From positions 1 to 64,000 of the forward strand of contig JAFQYM010000038.1 of assembly GCA_017406465.1 (NCBI GenBank): a DNA stretch of 64,000 nt, in the 5' to 3' direction. The notes beneath the pieces were generated by a model. It saw only the letters and a program-made list of their open reading frames with translations. It did not search any database and had not been told where the DNA came from. This document shows positions 1-9,123 of the stretch, one piece after another. The position numbers and the translations under genes are program-made. Positions within the stretch are counted from its first letter, which is position 1. Every line of letters begins with the position of its first letter. The DNA comes from Kiritimatiellia bacterium. Its GTDB lineage: Bacteria; Verrucomicrobiota; Kiritimatiellia; RFP12; UBA1067.

Positions 1-1297
1 CAATGCCGTCGCCGATATATCCTGGGAAGGCTCCGACAATGCGCATTTCTGGTCTGACTCAGCCGCAACGCAGCCACTCCAGTCCATGTCCGGCATCTCG
101 CTTTCCTCGGTGACGCCGACCGACGGAGGCGCGTCATATACGCTCTATATGACATCGCCCAACATCGGGAGTGGTTCGTTAACGGCGACCTTCACCCTGC
201 CGAGCGGTGAGACACGCGGCGTCGCCAAATCGTATCGCGTCATAGAGCCAGTACGCAAGCTTATCACGAAAGACCGTGACGAAACCTCCCGTGGGATAAT
301 GAATCCGTCCAGGCTCATATACGATCCAAATCATGAGGTGTTTGAGAATCCCGATGCGGTGCTGACAGTCTCTGCCAACGGTCGGTTCGGAGCTTCGGAA
401 GTTCGTTGGGGCGTCGTGTCCGGGCCTGGTGAGATTGTTTCGACGAATGGCTGGCGCTCGACTGTCAGGGCTACGGCTGCGACCGGCACGGTTATAGTGG
501 AGGCAAGGTTCAACGGTGACGACCTGCAGCCGCGATTCGTCTTGCCGGTAGTCACTCCGCGAGTGATTCCGCTAAAGGCATTCGTGGTATCTGCAAAGAA
601 TGATTATGACGACTGGATGGACGATGAAATCGGAGAACAGATCGGTTTCGCCAATCTGATATACCGACAGGTTGGAATCAAGTTCAATCTCGTTTCCACA
701 ACGCAGAACGTTGGGACTGCTGACGATTGGAGCATAGAACCTATATACAGGATTCCCTTAATCGGCGTCGAGACGCTCTCAAGCGCGTTTAGGGGATTGC
801 TCGACTCCTATTCTGGCGGTGATTGTGTGGAGATATATTTTCTCGGGAAGTTTCAAGGAACCAGGGCATTAGCCCTTTGGACTGAATATGGAATCGCAGT
901 CACAAAGAGGTGCCCGCAGAATGTTTTGGCGCATGAACTTGGACATGCGCTTGGACTTAGGGATTGCTATGTCAATAGGAAGATTGGTCAAAATGTCTCG
1001 ATTGTCATGTCTAATGCCGATAGCCCGATCGCTTCTGACATGTTTGGGAAAGTCGCAGTCGATTGGTGTGCAGGCTCCGGGCGTGGTTTTACCGAATCTT
1101 CTGATACGAGAGGAAAGACGATAATGAATTTGCTGATGCATGGATGCGTGGAAGAATATTCGCTCAATGGCCGCGACATACCATCAAGTACAATAAAAGC
1201 GCTCCATGAGAATTCTTCTACGGGAACAGATGCTGACTATGTTGATGTCGGCGCTGAGCAAATCAACCCCAACAACGCGGAGGTCTATTCAAGATGA
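1..1297 (+). CDS. Metzincin-like zinc metalloprotease, 5' partial
   Basis: The frame is open from the first bases of the window, so the N-terminus lies outside; the Met at 86 is probably internal. The visible part starts with beta-rich, Ig-like sequence. A metalloprotease region follows, with HELGHALGLRD at 932-964. This fits HExxHxxGxxH/D: two zinc histidines, a catalytic Glu and a third ligand position occupied by Asp, as in some metzincins. The substrate is unknown and an extracellular location is inferred from the domain style. The stop overlaps the next start by ATGA (1294-1297), so translation is coupled to three further genes. The G+C of this block is visibly lower than the rest of the window. 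Confidence 0.75.
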   Translation, partial: NAVADISWEGSDNAHFWSDSAATQPLQSMSGISLSSVTPTDGGASYTLYMTSPNIGSGSLTATFTLPSGETRGVAKSYRVIEPVRKLITKDRDETSRGIMNPSRLIYDPNHEVFENPDAVLTVSANGRFGASEVRWGVVSGPGEIVSTNGWRSTVRATAATGTVIVEARFNGDDLQPRFVLPVVTPRVIPLKAFVVSAKNDYDDWMDDEIGEQIGFANLIYRQVGIKFNLVSTTQNVGTADDWSIEPIYRIPLIGVETLSSAFRGLLDSYSGGDCVEIYFLGKFQGTRALALWTEYGIAVTKRCPQNVLAHELGHALGLRDCYVNRKIGQNVSIVMSNADSPIASDMFGKVAVDWCAGSGRGFTESSDTRGKTIMNLLMHGCVEEYSLNGRDIPSSTIKALHENSSTGTDADYVDVGAEQINPNNAEVYSR

Positions 1298-2127
1298 AGA
1301 AATTGCTTATGTCGGTTTTCGTGGCCGGTCTTTCGGTTGTGGCATTGCCGCATACTGAAAGCGAGAAGTTGGAGGTTGGCAGATATATGGCGCGTTTTGT
1401 GAAAGAAAGCACAAGTTACGACCACATAGACGAGGCGTTGGCAAATTACAGGGAATGGTTTCGCCCGGAAGTGTTTTTTGGCATCAACATCGACGGGTGG
1501 ACTGTTGACGAGAAGATAAATGCATTTGACGCTTATATACGATACATTGCGACAACGAATTGCGCTAACGAAGAAAGCCCGGACCATGTGGCGTCCATCA
1601 GTGCAGTCGAGCAATGCTGCTGGATGTCGCGCACGAACGAATTGGCGAGCCTCCGCCAATTCGTGTTGAACACACAGCATCCTTATCGGAGCAGGATTAC
1701 GGAAGATGTTGTCGCGTTGTCTCCGCTTGACGATGTCACGACGGATTTTGTGGAGGCCATTGTGACGAACATGTCGAGATTCGCTCGCTATGAGCGTGGC
1801 GGCGCACTGGCAAGATATGAAGACAAGATCATAGGTGCGGACTTGTCGGATCCGGCGTTAAGCAATGCGTGCAATAAAGCCGTTATGATGTTCTACCGAA
1901 ACCGTCTTCTGTCGGTAGTTGGCGCGGACAGTTTTGACCCGGTTCTTACCAATCGCCTCGCCGGATACGCCATGAGCTCCAACAGGCTCGAAACTGCACT
2001 GTTTGTCCTTTCGCAGACAGACTGTACGCGGCGGTTACGCGAATATTGCACGGCCATTACAAATCAAATGCTCTCGTCTGGCCAGCCGCTTGAGGTTCTT
2101 GATGTCGGTGGGATTGTAGGCGAATGA
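1294..2127 (+). CDS. Exported protein of unknown function, 277 aa
   Basis: The family is not recognised. The start is fixed by ATGA overlap with the metalloprotease gene. The N-terminus has two Lys, a short hydrophobic run (LLMSVFVAGLSVVALP) and then polar sequence, which reads as a Sec signal peptide. The rest is mostly helical-looking, with cysteines scattered through it (NCANEES, EQCCW, QTDCTRR) and no enzyme motif that I can see. It is sandwiched by 4-nt overlaps between a metalloprotease and a caspase-like protein. It may therefore be a partner, inhibitor or chaperone of one of them, which is inference from position only. Confidence 0.6.
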   Translation: MKKLLMSVFVAGLSVVALPHTESEKLEVGRYMARFVKESTSYDHIDEALANYREWFRPEVFFGINIDGWTVDEKINAFDAYIRYIATTNCANEESPDHVASISAVEQCCWMSRTNELASLRQFVLNTQHPYRSRITEDVVALSPLDDVTTDFVEAIVTNMSRFARYERGGALARYEDKIIGADLSDPALSNACNKAVMMFYRNRLLSVVGADSFDPVLTNRLAGYAMSSNRLETALFVLSQTDCTRRLREYCTAITNQMLSSGQPLEVLDVGGIVGE

Positions 2128-3187
2128 GCTTGCCGCCTATCCCGAAGCCAACTTGCCGGACTGAGTTCATCGTGCTTATTCAGATACGGCTTTGTCCGAA
2201 CGGCGACTTCGTGACGCGTTCGAACGAGGTCGAGACAGTCTGCCGCCGCGTCAACCCCGACGACTGGATGACGACGGAATACACAACGGGCGAGACGCGA
2301 ATCAGACAAGCGCCAACGGCGATTTCTTTGGCGTGGCAACTACGACTTCGCAGGGGCGGAACGTCTTTCACGTGTCTGTTGCGGCAGACTGGCTTCAGAC
2401 GAACGGCATCGTCCGCAATGCCGATGACGGCATTCTTTCTAAGACATCAATTGACATGTCTGATGCGGCAACCGGCGACAGCAATCGCCAGGACAGCGAC
2501 ATCTTCGATTCTCAGATTGCTGGACGGCTCTATGGTCGTGCGCGGGGAGATGAGAATGGAAATGTTAGTGCATCAATTCCTGAGGGTAGCCTGAATTTGA
2601 AAACGTTTCAGGCAGGAGGAACTGGTATAATGATTGCCACATGCGGCTCGGCTTTGTCTGATAAATGCCAGGTCCAGCAGCAGGCGGATATAATATTTTA
2701 TTCTGGACATGGTGGTCATGAGAACGCAATGCTCGTTGGTGGTGTGTATCCATCTCTGCTGAATTCCTATTGGACGAACGTTAATGCCGTAGTTTTGTCA
2801 GGATGTGCGGTGCTGGATATTTCAAACTATAGGCAACAGTCATTTGGCTGGAAAACGAGTTTGCGGTGGAGGAAGCATGGGGGAGCAAACTCGCCTGGCG
2901 AGGCATGGGAGTCTCTCGATGTTGGAATCCTGTTAGGATTTGCATGGACGGCTCCGCTTGATGACGCGGGAGGGGTTGATGTAGTCCAAAGCTTTGTGTC
3001 GTCAGTGTCTTCCGGGAGCAGCCTTGTCGAGGCTTGGCGCGATGCTACTGATTCAGGCGACGCGCGAAATGCGTGCGCGATTGACAAAACGGTTGTGCCA
3101 CATGTTTACTGGTTTTGGGACGAACAAACCGGCGTTCCAATATGGACTAATGCGGTGAAGACCGCGGAAGGGTGGAAAAGACGATGA
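2124..3187 (+). CDS. Caspase-like (clan CD) protein, probably frameshifted near 2315
   Basis: The main open frame ends at 3187 and carries the two hallmarks of clan CD cysteine peptidases: a beta strand ending in SGHGGH (about 2702-2719, catalytic His) and a second strand ending in SGC (about 2798-2806, catalytic Cys). That frame has no good start, because a stop lies near 2160 and the first ATG is at 2192. The other three genes here are coupled by ATGA, and an ATGA also occurs at 2124-2127. The 2124 frame reads as coding (PDDWMTTEY, G/C-ending codons) up to about 2315, then coding character moves to the frame ending at 3187. A one-base loss near 2315 would explain this. The product may be inactive, or the indel may be a sequence error. 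No signal peptide is obvious. Confidence 0.55.
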
Positions 3188-3666
3188 AAAACACAATTAT
3201 AGTTGCGGCGCTTGTCTTGTCATGTGGACTTGCGTTTGGCGATTCCATATCCAACTTGTCGCAAATTGTTGGGAGGGATATTACACAAGAAGTGTGTCTG
3301 TCAATGCCTGCTGGACATGACTTTGCGAATTGGGAGGCAACGACGCTTGCGGTGCTACGGTCTATGCGCACTGGAGATGTGACAAATTTTGTTGCCAACT
3401 CTACGGCAGGAATGCTGGACAGGGAATTTGAGGTTAGCCTGACTAACGGCATCCCTGCGGCTTTTTCCCTCGCTTTCTCCCAAACGTCCACAGAGTATTC
3501 GCGCTATCGTGTGACTGCGTATGACATCACCACTAACACGACAGATTCAGTCTGTGTGAACATAAGCGTGATGTTGGGACGTGCGGCTTCGACAAATGAT
3601 ATTCAGGAGATTTTTAACTTTTCCTTGTTAAAGACCAATGACGTTTGGAAGGTTGATGGTCTTTGA
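3184..3666 (+). CDS. Small exported protein of unknown function, 160 aa
   Basis: The start at 3184 is chosen because its ATGA overlaps the stop of the caspase-like gene and because it opens a clean signal peptide (MKNTIIVAALVLSCGLAFG, cleavage probably after AFG). An upstream in-frame Met at 3172 would add four residues and is less likely. The mature part of about 140 residues is polar, with a beta-rich look and a C-terminus reading LLKTNDVWKVDGL. That resembles small NTF2- or DUF4864-like folds that end in a W-K-V-D pattern, but this is only a resemblance. It is the last gene of the coupled low-G+C block; a weak hairpin terminator follows about 100 bases later. Confidence 0.6.
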   Translation: MKNTIIVAALVLSCGLAFGDSISNLSQIVGRDITQEVCLSMPAGHDFANWEATTLAVLRSMRTGDVTNFVANSTAGMLDREFEVSLTNGIPAAFSLAFSQTSTEYSRYRVTAYDITTNTTDSVCVNISVMLGRAASTNDIQEIFNFSLLKTNDVWKVDGL

Positions 3667-3766
3667 GAACTTGAGAGTCGACAGGGTCAGCATATAACCA
3701 CTTTGCCATTGTGTTGTCTGTGGGGATTTGGTAAACTGTATCCCAAAACACGACAAGGAGAATGCG

Positions 3767-3788
3767 CGGCGAAGACGCCGATTATTTT
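3767..3788 (+). terminator. Possible intrinsic terminator
   Basis: The stem CGGCG / CGCCG (3767-3771 and 3776-3780) has an AAGA loop and is followed by ATTATTTTA. The stem is short and the U tract is interrupted, so this is weak. It sits between the low-G+C block and the promoter of the next gene, where a terminator is expected. Confidence 0.35.
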
Positions 3789-3793
3789 AGGGT

Positions 3794-3821
3794 TTGATGT
3801 CATAAGGTTTCGGGATATAAT
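3794..3821 (+). promoter_or_regulatory. Promoter of the rRNA methyltransferase gene, near-leaderless
   Basis: TATAAT lies at 3816-3821, with a TTGATG -35-like box at 3794-3799 (16-bp spacer). The GTG start at 3831 is 10 nt past the box, so the expected transcript begins only about 3 nt before the start codon. No Shine-Dalgarno sequence is visible in the short stretch TGGTTAAAAA. Confidence 0.6.
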
Positions 3822-3830
3822 GGTTAAAAA

Positions 3831-5000
3831 GTGAAAACGATACGACTAAGGAAAGGGCGCGAGAGGAGCGTCTTAAAAGGGCATCCGTGGGTGTTCTCGG
3901 GCGCTGTCGAAAGCGGCGAGGCCGCTACGGGCGAGCTTGTCGAGGTGTGCGACTCGAAGGGCGAGAAGATCGCGCTCGGGTGGTACTCCCCCGCGTCGCA
4001 GATTCGCGTAAGAATTGTGCCAGATGCGCCGATCGCCGATCTCGTCGCCAACGCCGTTGCGCGTCGCGGTGACTTCTTCGTAAACTGCTACACGAACGCG
4101 GTGCGACTCGTAAACGCCGAAAACGACCTTCTGCCCGGCGTCGTCGCAGACTACTATGCCGGTCATGTCGTCTGCCAGTTCACCTCGGCGGGCGCGGATG
4201 CGCGCAAGGCCGAAATCGCCAACGCACTCATGAAGTTCGCTCCCGGCTGCGTCGGCGTTTCCGAACGGCTTGACGCCGACTCGCGCGAGAAGGAAGGTCT
4301 TCCCGTCGAGCAGACGCTAAAGACCATTTGCGGCGAGGAACCGCCGGAATTCGTCGAAATTACCGAAGGGCAGGTGAAGTTTCTCGTCGACGTGAGACGC
4401 GGCCACAAGACCGGATTCTACCTCGATCAGCGCGACGCACGCGCGACGGTCGGACGGCTCGCCAACGGTGCCGATGTCCTCAACTGCTTCTGCTATTCCG
4501 GCGGCTTCGGGCTCTTTGCCCGTGCCTGCGGCGCAGAGTCCGTGACGCAGGTGGACATTTCCGGCGACGCGCTTGCGCTCGCGAAGAAAAACGAGGCGCT
4601 TCAGCACTACTGCGGCACGAAGATGGAATATGTCGAGGCCGATGTCTTCCAGTTCCTCAGGAAGTGCCGCGACGCGGGGCGGAAGTTCGATTTCATCGTC
4701 CTCGACCCGCCGAAGTTTGCCGCGTCGAAAGGCCAGCTTATGAAGGCGGCGCGAGGCTACAAGGACATCAACCTCCTTGCGATGAAGCTTCTGAAGCCCT
4801 ACGGCACGCTCGCGACGTTCTCGTGCTCTGGCGCGATGGATGCGGCCTTTTTCGATACCGTTCTCGCCGAGGCCGCAGAGGACGCGCACCGCAAGTTCCA
4901 GGTCGTCGCGCGAACCCGCGCTGGCGCCGACCATCCCGTACTTCTTTCTTTCCCCGAGGGGGCGTACTTGAAGGGTGTTGTCCTCCGTTCCATTACATAA
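3831..5000 (+). CDS. rlmI: 23S rRNA m5C methyltransferase, RlmI-like
   Basis: SAM-dependent methyltransferase of the RlmI/YccW family, which methylates a cytosine of 23S rRNA. The N-terminal 70 or so residues form a PUA-like RNA-binding domain (GHPWVFSGAVESGE). The Rossmann methyltransferase domain follows: GHKTGFYLDQRDAR near residue 191, the SAM-binding strand VLNCFCYSGGF near 215, and VLDPPKFA near 289. A late Cys (TFSCSG) fits the RlmI catalytic-cysteine position. Length 389 aa is close to E. coli RlmI (396 aa). The start is GTG, placed just after a TATAAT box. The rhamnosidase gene follows after 12 bp with its own ribosome site. Confidence 0.85.
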   Translation: MKTIRLRKGRERSVLKGHPWVFSGAVESGEAATGELVEVCDSKGEKIALGWYSPASQIRVRIVPDAPIADLVANAVARRGDFFVNCYTNAVRLVNAENDLLPGVVADYYAGHVVCQFTSAGADARKAEIANALMKFAPGCVGVSERLDADSREKEGLPVEQTLKTICGEEPPEFVEITEGQVKFLVDVRRGHKTGFYLDQRDARATVGRLANGADVLNCFCYSGGFGLFARACGAESVTQVDISGDALALAKKNEALQHYCGTKMEYVEADVFQFLRKCRDAGRKFDFIVLDPPKFAASKGQLMKAARGYKDINLLAMKLLKPYGTLATFSCSGAMDAAFFDTVLAEAAEDAHRKFQVVARTRAGADHPVLLSFPEGAYLKGVVLRSIT

Positions 5001-5012
5001 GGAGAAAAACAA

Positions 5013-7601
5013 ATGAAAACCAATATGATTCCGATGGCAGCGTTGCTCGTCGCCGTGGTAGGGTGTGAGCCACTTAGCAAGCGTGTAGATGCGCTTGATT
5101 CGTCCCTCTGGGCACAGAGCGAATGGATATCGGTCGCGGACGCACCTGTGTTCACCGGTCAGTCAAAGGACGGTGCGCGAGCGGCCGACGGTACGAGCTG
5201 GTTCGTCCGCGAGATCAAGAACGAGGGCGAGGTCAAGTCGGCGGTCTGGATGACGACGGGCCTCGGCGTTTACGAGATCTACGTGAACGGCAAGCCAGTC
5301 GGTTCTGACGAAGCGCTCAAGCCGGGCTTTACGCACGTCAAGAAGACGCGCCGCTCGTTCACCTACGACGTCACCGGCTGTCTCAAGAAGGAGAAGGGCG
5401 AGAAGAACTTCTTCGCCGCCGAGGTCTCCGCCGGGTGGTGGCGCGACAAGATCGTAAACTTCACAGGCAAGAAGAGCGCCTTCCGCGCCGTTCTTAAGGT
5501 CACGTACGCCGACGGCTCGACCAAGGTCTATGGCACAAAGGCAGACGAGTGGAAAGCTGCGATTGGCGGCCCCGTCAAGCACGCCGCGATCTTCGACGGC
5601 GAGGAATACGATGCGCGAGTCGTGCCACCTTACTTCGGCGGCGAGGCGTTCAGGAAGGCCGAGCGCAATGACGAGTTCAAGGGCGAGATACTTCCCTCGG
5701 AGGGTGGCGAGATATGCCGCCGCATGGACAAGGCGCTTAAGCCGGTCGAGGCATACGTCTGGAAGGGAGTGGATGGCGCAAGCGAGGCGAACAAAATCTT
5801 TGGTCGTGTCCATAAGTTCCGCGACGTTTCGTTTGACGGCAAGACGCCTGTCTCGCTTACGAAGGGCGAGACGCTTGTCGTCGACTTCGGTCAGAACTGC
5901 GCGGCAGTTCCCGGGTTCGTCTTCAAGGCCGTAGAGGGGACTGTGCTCACGTGCCTCCCCGCCGAGATGCTCAACGACGCCAACGGCGAGCGCTCGCGCG
6001 GCAACGACGGTCCTGGCGGCAGCGTATACCGCGAGAATCTGCGCGTTCCAAATCTCGGGATGCGCGCCGTCTATACCTTCGGCAATGGGGAGGACGGTCC
6101 GTATGCGATTAAAGACGGTTTCGTGTTTTACGTTCCGGTGTTCACCTTCTTTGGCTATCGCTATGTTTCCATCACGGCGACCGACGACGTGGAGTTCCTT
6201 GAAATCGGCTCCATCCCCGTCACTTCGATCAAGCAGGATATGGAGATAGGCAAGATCGAAACTGGAGTCGCCGACGTCAACAAGCTGATCTCCAATGTCT
6301 ACTGGGGGCAGCTCTCCAACTACCTCTCCGTTCCGACCGACTGCCCGCAGCGCAACGAGCGCCTCGGCTGGACGGCCGACACGCAGGTGTTCACCGAGGC
6401 GGGCACCTTCAACGCCAATACTTCGACATTCTTCCGCAAGTGGATGCGCGATCTCTGCGACAATCAGGATGACCGCGGCGGCTTCCCGGGCGTTGCGCCG
6501 CTCGGGCAGTACGGTAACGAGCCGATGCGCATCGGCTGGGCAGACGTCGGTGTCATAACGCCGTACCAGGTGTGGAAGCAGTTCGGTGACACGAAGCTTC
6601 TGGAGGACAACTGGGCGGCGATGGAGAAGTTCGTCGCGCGCGTCAACGAGACGAAATACGACTACGAGGCGACGAAGGGCGAGAACGGCGGCTACCAGTG
6701 GGCCGACTGGGTCGGCTACGAAGACCTCGAGAGCTGCAGCGGCCGCGCTTGGAAAGACGGCAAGCTGAGGCCCGAGGCGAAGCTCTACTGGAACTACCTC
6801 GGCGCGTGCTACTGGCGCTGGGACGCGCAGATGATGGAGGCGATGGCCGCCGCTATCGGCAAGGATGCCGCGAAGTACGCGAAGATGGCCGAAGAGGCGA
6901 AGGAGTATCTTAAGAAGAACTTCTTTGCCGCCGACGGACTGCTCGTCGAGCCGATGCGCGGAATGCAGACGCCTGCGCTCTTCGCGCTCAAGCTCGGGCT
7001 TGTCGATGGCGACGCAAAGGCGAAGACGATCGAGGCGCTCAAGCGCAACTTCGCCGACCACGGTGACTGCCTGCAGACCGGCTTCCTCGGGACTTCCATC
7101 CTGATGGAGACGCTTACGGAGAACGGAATGTCGGACATCGCCTACACGCTGCTCCTCCAGCACAAGAACCCGTCGTGGCTCTATTCCGTCGACCAGGGCG
7201 CGACGACGATCTGGGAACGCTGGAACAGCTACACGAAGGAGAAGGGCTTCGGGCCCGTCGGGATGAACAGCTTCAACCACTACGCCTATGGCGCGGTTCT
7301 CGCGTGGATCTACAAGTCTGCAGCTGGAATCGCCGCCGACCCGAAGGCGCCAGGGTTCAAGAACATCATCATGGCCCCCAAGCCCGACATGCGCGTCGGC
7401 TTTGTAAAGGCCGAGTACAAGTCTGCTGCGGGACTTATAAAGAGCCACTGGCGCTACGAGAGCACGCAGACGGACTTTGGCATGAAGTGGGTCTGGGACT
7501 TTACGGTTCCCGAAGGCGCGACGGCCGACGTCACGCTCCCCGGCGAGACGACCTCAAAGCGCTACGCCGCCGGCACCTACCACATCGTTAAAGATCTTTA
7601 A
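5013..7601 (+). CDS. Alpha-L-rhamnosidase, GH78, predicted lipoprotein
   Basis: Hydrolyses terminal alpha-L-rhamnose, for example from rhamnogalacturonan or plant glycosides. The family shows in the catalytic (alpha/alpha)6 region near residue 443 (DCPQRNERLGWTADTQVF, the acidic loop typical of GH78) and in GATTIWERWNSY near residue 730. Beta-sandwich domains occupy the N-terminal 350 or so residues and the C-terminus. The first 19 residues are hydrophobic and end in VVGC, which fits a lipobox; the enzyme is probably anchored in an envelope membrane. The ribosome site AAGGAG lies just before the ATG. Released rhamnose would feed the L-rhamnose isomerase at 37111. Confidence 0.88.
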   Translation: MKTNMIPMAALLVAVVGCEPLSKRVDALDSSLWAQSEWISVADAPVFTGQSKDGARAADGTSWFVREIKNEGEVKSAVWMTTGLGVYEIYVNGKPVGSDEALKPGFTHVKKTRRSFTYDVTGCLKKEKGEKNFFAAEVSAGWWRDKIVNFTGKKSAFRAVLKVTYADGSTKVYGTKADEWKAAIGGPVKHAAIFDGEEYDARVVPPYFGGEAFRKAERNDEFKGEILPSEGGEICRRMDKALKPVEAYVWKGVDGASEANKIFGRVHKFRDVSFDGKTPVSLTKGETLVVDFGQNCAAVPGFVFKAVEGTVLTCLPAEMLNDANGERSRGNDGPGGSVYRENLRVPNLGMRAVYTFGNGEDGPYAIKDGFVFYVPVFTFFGYRYVSITATDDVEFLEIGSIPVTSIKQDMEIGKIETGVADVNKLISNVYWGQLSNYLSVPTDCPQRNERLGWTADTQVFTEAGTFNANTSTFFRKWMRDLCDNQDDRGGFPGVAPLGQYGNEPMRIGWADVGVITPYQVWKQFGDTKLLEDNWAAMEKFVARVNETKYDYEATKGENGGYQWADWVGYEDLESCSGRAWKDGKLRPEAKLYWNYLGACYWRWDAQMMEAMAAAIGKDAAKYAKMAEEAKEYLKKNFFAADGLLVEPMRGMQTPALFALKLGLVDGDAKAKTIEALKRNFADHGDCLQTGFLGTSILMETLTENGMSDIAYTLLLQHKNPSWLYSVDQGATTIWERWNSYTKEKGFGPVGMNSFNHYAYGAVLAWIYKSAAGIAADPKAPGFKNIIMAPKPDMRVGFVKAEYKSAAGLIKSHWRYESTQTDFGMKWVWDFTVPEGATADVTLPGETTSKRYAAGTYHIVKDL

Positions 7602-7635
7602 ACATCTGTGAGCCAGTTGCAAAATATTTCTTTTA

Positions 7636-7696
7636 GCCATGTAGAACATGTAGATCGTGTAGAACATCTACATGTTTCTACACGTTCTACACGGCT
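7636..7696. repeat. Intergenic palindromic repeat (GTAGAACATGTAG family)
   Basis: A 60-bp stretch made of GTAGAACATG/TAGATCGTG units followed by their inverse (CTACATG, TTCTACACG, TTCTACACGG), able to fold into a long hairpin. Its first 29 bases (7636-7664) recur with two mismatches inside the hrpB coding sequence at 59423-59451. It may also end the rhamnosidase transcript. Confidence 0.7.
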
Positions 7697-7706
7697 AATT
7701 TTCTCA

Positions 7707-7712
7707 TAAAAT
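7707..7712 (+). promoter_or_regulatory. -10 box of the mutarotase gene
   Basis: TAAAAT lies at 7707-7712, 15 nt before the ATG at 7728. The implied leader is about 9 nt and has no Shine-Dalgarno sequence. No clear -35 box. Confidence 0.4.
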
Positions 7713-7727
7713 GTTAACAAAAGCCAA

Positions 7728-8648
7728 ATGAACATCGACCAACTCAATTCCCGCTATGGCGCTCCTGGCCGCATCGTGTTCCGCCCGGGACACTGCGGCT
7801 ATCCGAACGTCGTCCTCGCAAACAAATATGGCACGGCGGAAGTCGCGCTTCTCGGCGCAAACGTCCTCTCCTATCGCCCGACTGGACATGCGGAAGTCAT
7901 CTTCCGCCCCTCGAAGCGCGACTATAACCGCGGCGAGTCGTTCCACGGCGGGATTCCCGTCTGCTTCCCGCAGTTCGGCAAGCGCTTTTCCAAGGACCTG
8001 CCCCAGCACGGCTTTGCGCGCGCGATGACGTTCGAGGTCGAGGCGAGCGAGTATTCCGACGAGATGACCGAGGTGACGCTCGTCCTCAAGGCGGATGACG
8101 CTACTCGCGCCGTCTGGCCCCACGATTTCCGCCTTGCGATCAAGGTCTCGGTTTCTATGAAGCTCAACATCGCGATGGAAGTCGAGAACACCGGCAAAGA
8201 GCCGTTTGGCTTCAGTTGCGGGTTCCATCCCTACATCCTTCTCCGCGAGCGCGACGGCGCGACGGTGAAGGGGCTCGACGGGTTTTCGTTCGTCAACGGC
8301 GTCTCGGGTCAGGACGATAGGCAGACGGGCGATCTCGTTATGGACCATCCCTCCGACCACGTCTTCACGCTCCCGTCTTCGCCGCGCCACGAATTTGCCG
8401 TAATCGACTCTGGGCTTCGCCGCGCCGTCGCGATTTCGTCTTCGGGGAACGACCGCGTCGTCGTGTGGAATCCTGGCGCCGAATGCACGATTGCAGATTT
8501 CGACGAGGACTCGTGGCGGCGCTTCGTCTGCGTCGAGCCGGTCTCGGACTGGCCGGATGGGCGTGTCTTGGGGCCGGGCGGGAAATATGTCCTCGCCGCG
8601 GCGATCCAGTCTACGATGGAGACGACAGATGAAACGGCTAAAGCTTAA
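7728..8648 (+). CDS. D-hexose-6-phosphate mutarotase (aldose-1-epimerase fold)
   Basis: Predicted to interconvert the anomers of hexose 6-phosphates in the cytoplasm, as the YeaD family does. The galactose-mutarotase-type fold is supported by FHGGIPVCFPQFG near residues 71-83, QHGFAR near 90, CGFHPY near 165 (active-site His) and FVCVEPVSDWPDG near 265 (conserved Glu). At 306 aa the length is normal, and there is no signal peptide. The C-terminal 20 bases overlap the next gene. It sits between a rhamnosidase and a sugar-type regulator, so a role in sugar uptake metabolism is likely. Confidence 0.85.
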   Translation: MNIDQLNSRYGAPGRIVFRPGHCGYPNVVLANKYGTAEVALLGANVLSYRPTGHAEVIFRPSKRDYNRGESFHGGIPVCFPQFGKRFSKDLPQHGFARAMTFEVEASEYSDEMTEVTLVLKADDATRAVWPHDFRLAIKVSVSMKLNIAMEVENTGKEPFGFSCGFHPYILLRERDGATVKGLDGFSFVNGVSGQDDRQTGDLVMDHPSDHVFTLPSSPRHEFAVIDSGLRRAVAISSSGNDRVVVWNPGAECTIADFDEDSWRRFVCVEPVSDWPDGRVLGPGGKYVLAAAIQSTMETTDETAKA

Positions 8649-9108
8649 TCCTGAGTTCTTCTACCGCCACCTCGCCGTCTGCATCCTCATGCTCGGCATG
8701 GGGGGCTGGTTTGGCTATGACGGTTTCGTTGTCTATCCGAAGACCCCCGCGGCAGAGCTCTACGAGAATATCGAGAAGTCGAAACCGCCGGAGGGCTTTC
8801 AGCTTGAGGCGTTCAAGCGACAGAAGATACAGTCGCAATACGGTTTCATGGCGCTGTGCCTTCTCGCGTCGGTGCTGATCGGCCTTAACCTCGCGTCGGT
8901 CGCATCTTTCCGCTTCGAGTTCGAAGACTCAGGTTTCGTCTGGCGCGGCAAGAAGCTGCCTATTTCCGACATCAAGTCGGTCGACCGTTCGCAGTGGAAA
9001 AAGAAGGGTATAGTGAAACTTCTTCTTGCTGACGGCTCGCGTGTCACGCTCGATTGCTGGCACCACCTCGGTGTAAAGGATTTCGAGAAACTCCTACCGG
9101 CGCAGTAA
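8629..9108 (+). CDS. Small membrane protein with PH-like C-terminus, 159 aa
   Basis: No named family is assigned. The start at 8629 lies inside the end of the mutarotase gene and gives a sensible N-terminus. Two membrane segments are seen, about residues 16-36 (VCILMLGMGGWFGY) and 70-90 (FMALCLLASVLIGLNL). The C-terminal 70 residues are a compact beta-rich block (FRFEFEDSGFVWRGKKLP...LLLADGSRVTLD...), which resembles the bacterial PH-like domains found after membrane pairs in small envelope proteins. The function is unknown. The gene ends 15 bp before the regulator gene, so the two are probably co-transcribed. Confidence 0.6.
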   Translation: MKRLKLNPEFFYRHLAVCILMLGMGGWFGYDGFVVYPKTPAAELYENIEKSKPPEGFQLEAFKRQKIQSQYGFMALCLLASVLIGLNLASVASFRFEFEDSGFVWRGKKLPISDIKSVDRSQWKKKGIVKLLLADGSRVTLDCWHHLGVKDFEKLLPAQ

Positions 9109-9123
9109 AATAAACATCGGGAC

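Noticed and set aside
5163-7448. Long open frame on the minus strand across the rhamnosidase gene
   Set aside because: It is an antisense shadow caused by G/C-rich third positions. The translation is Arg/Val/Leu-rich with no family motif, whereas the plus strand has clear GH78 motifs.
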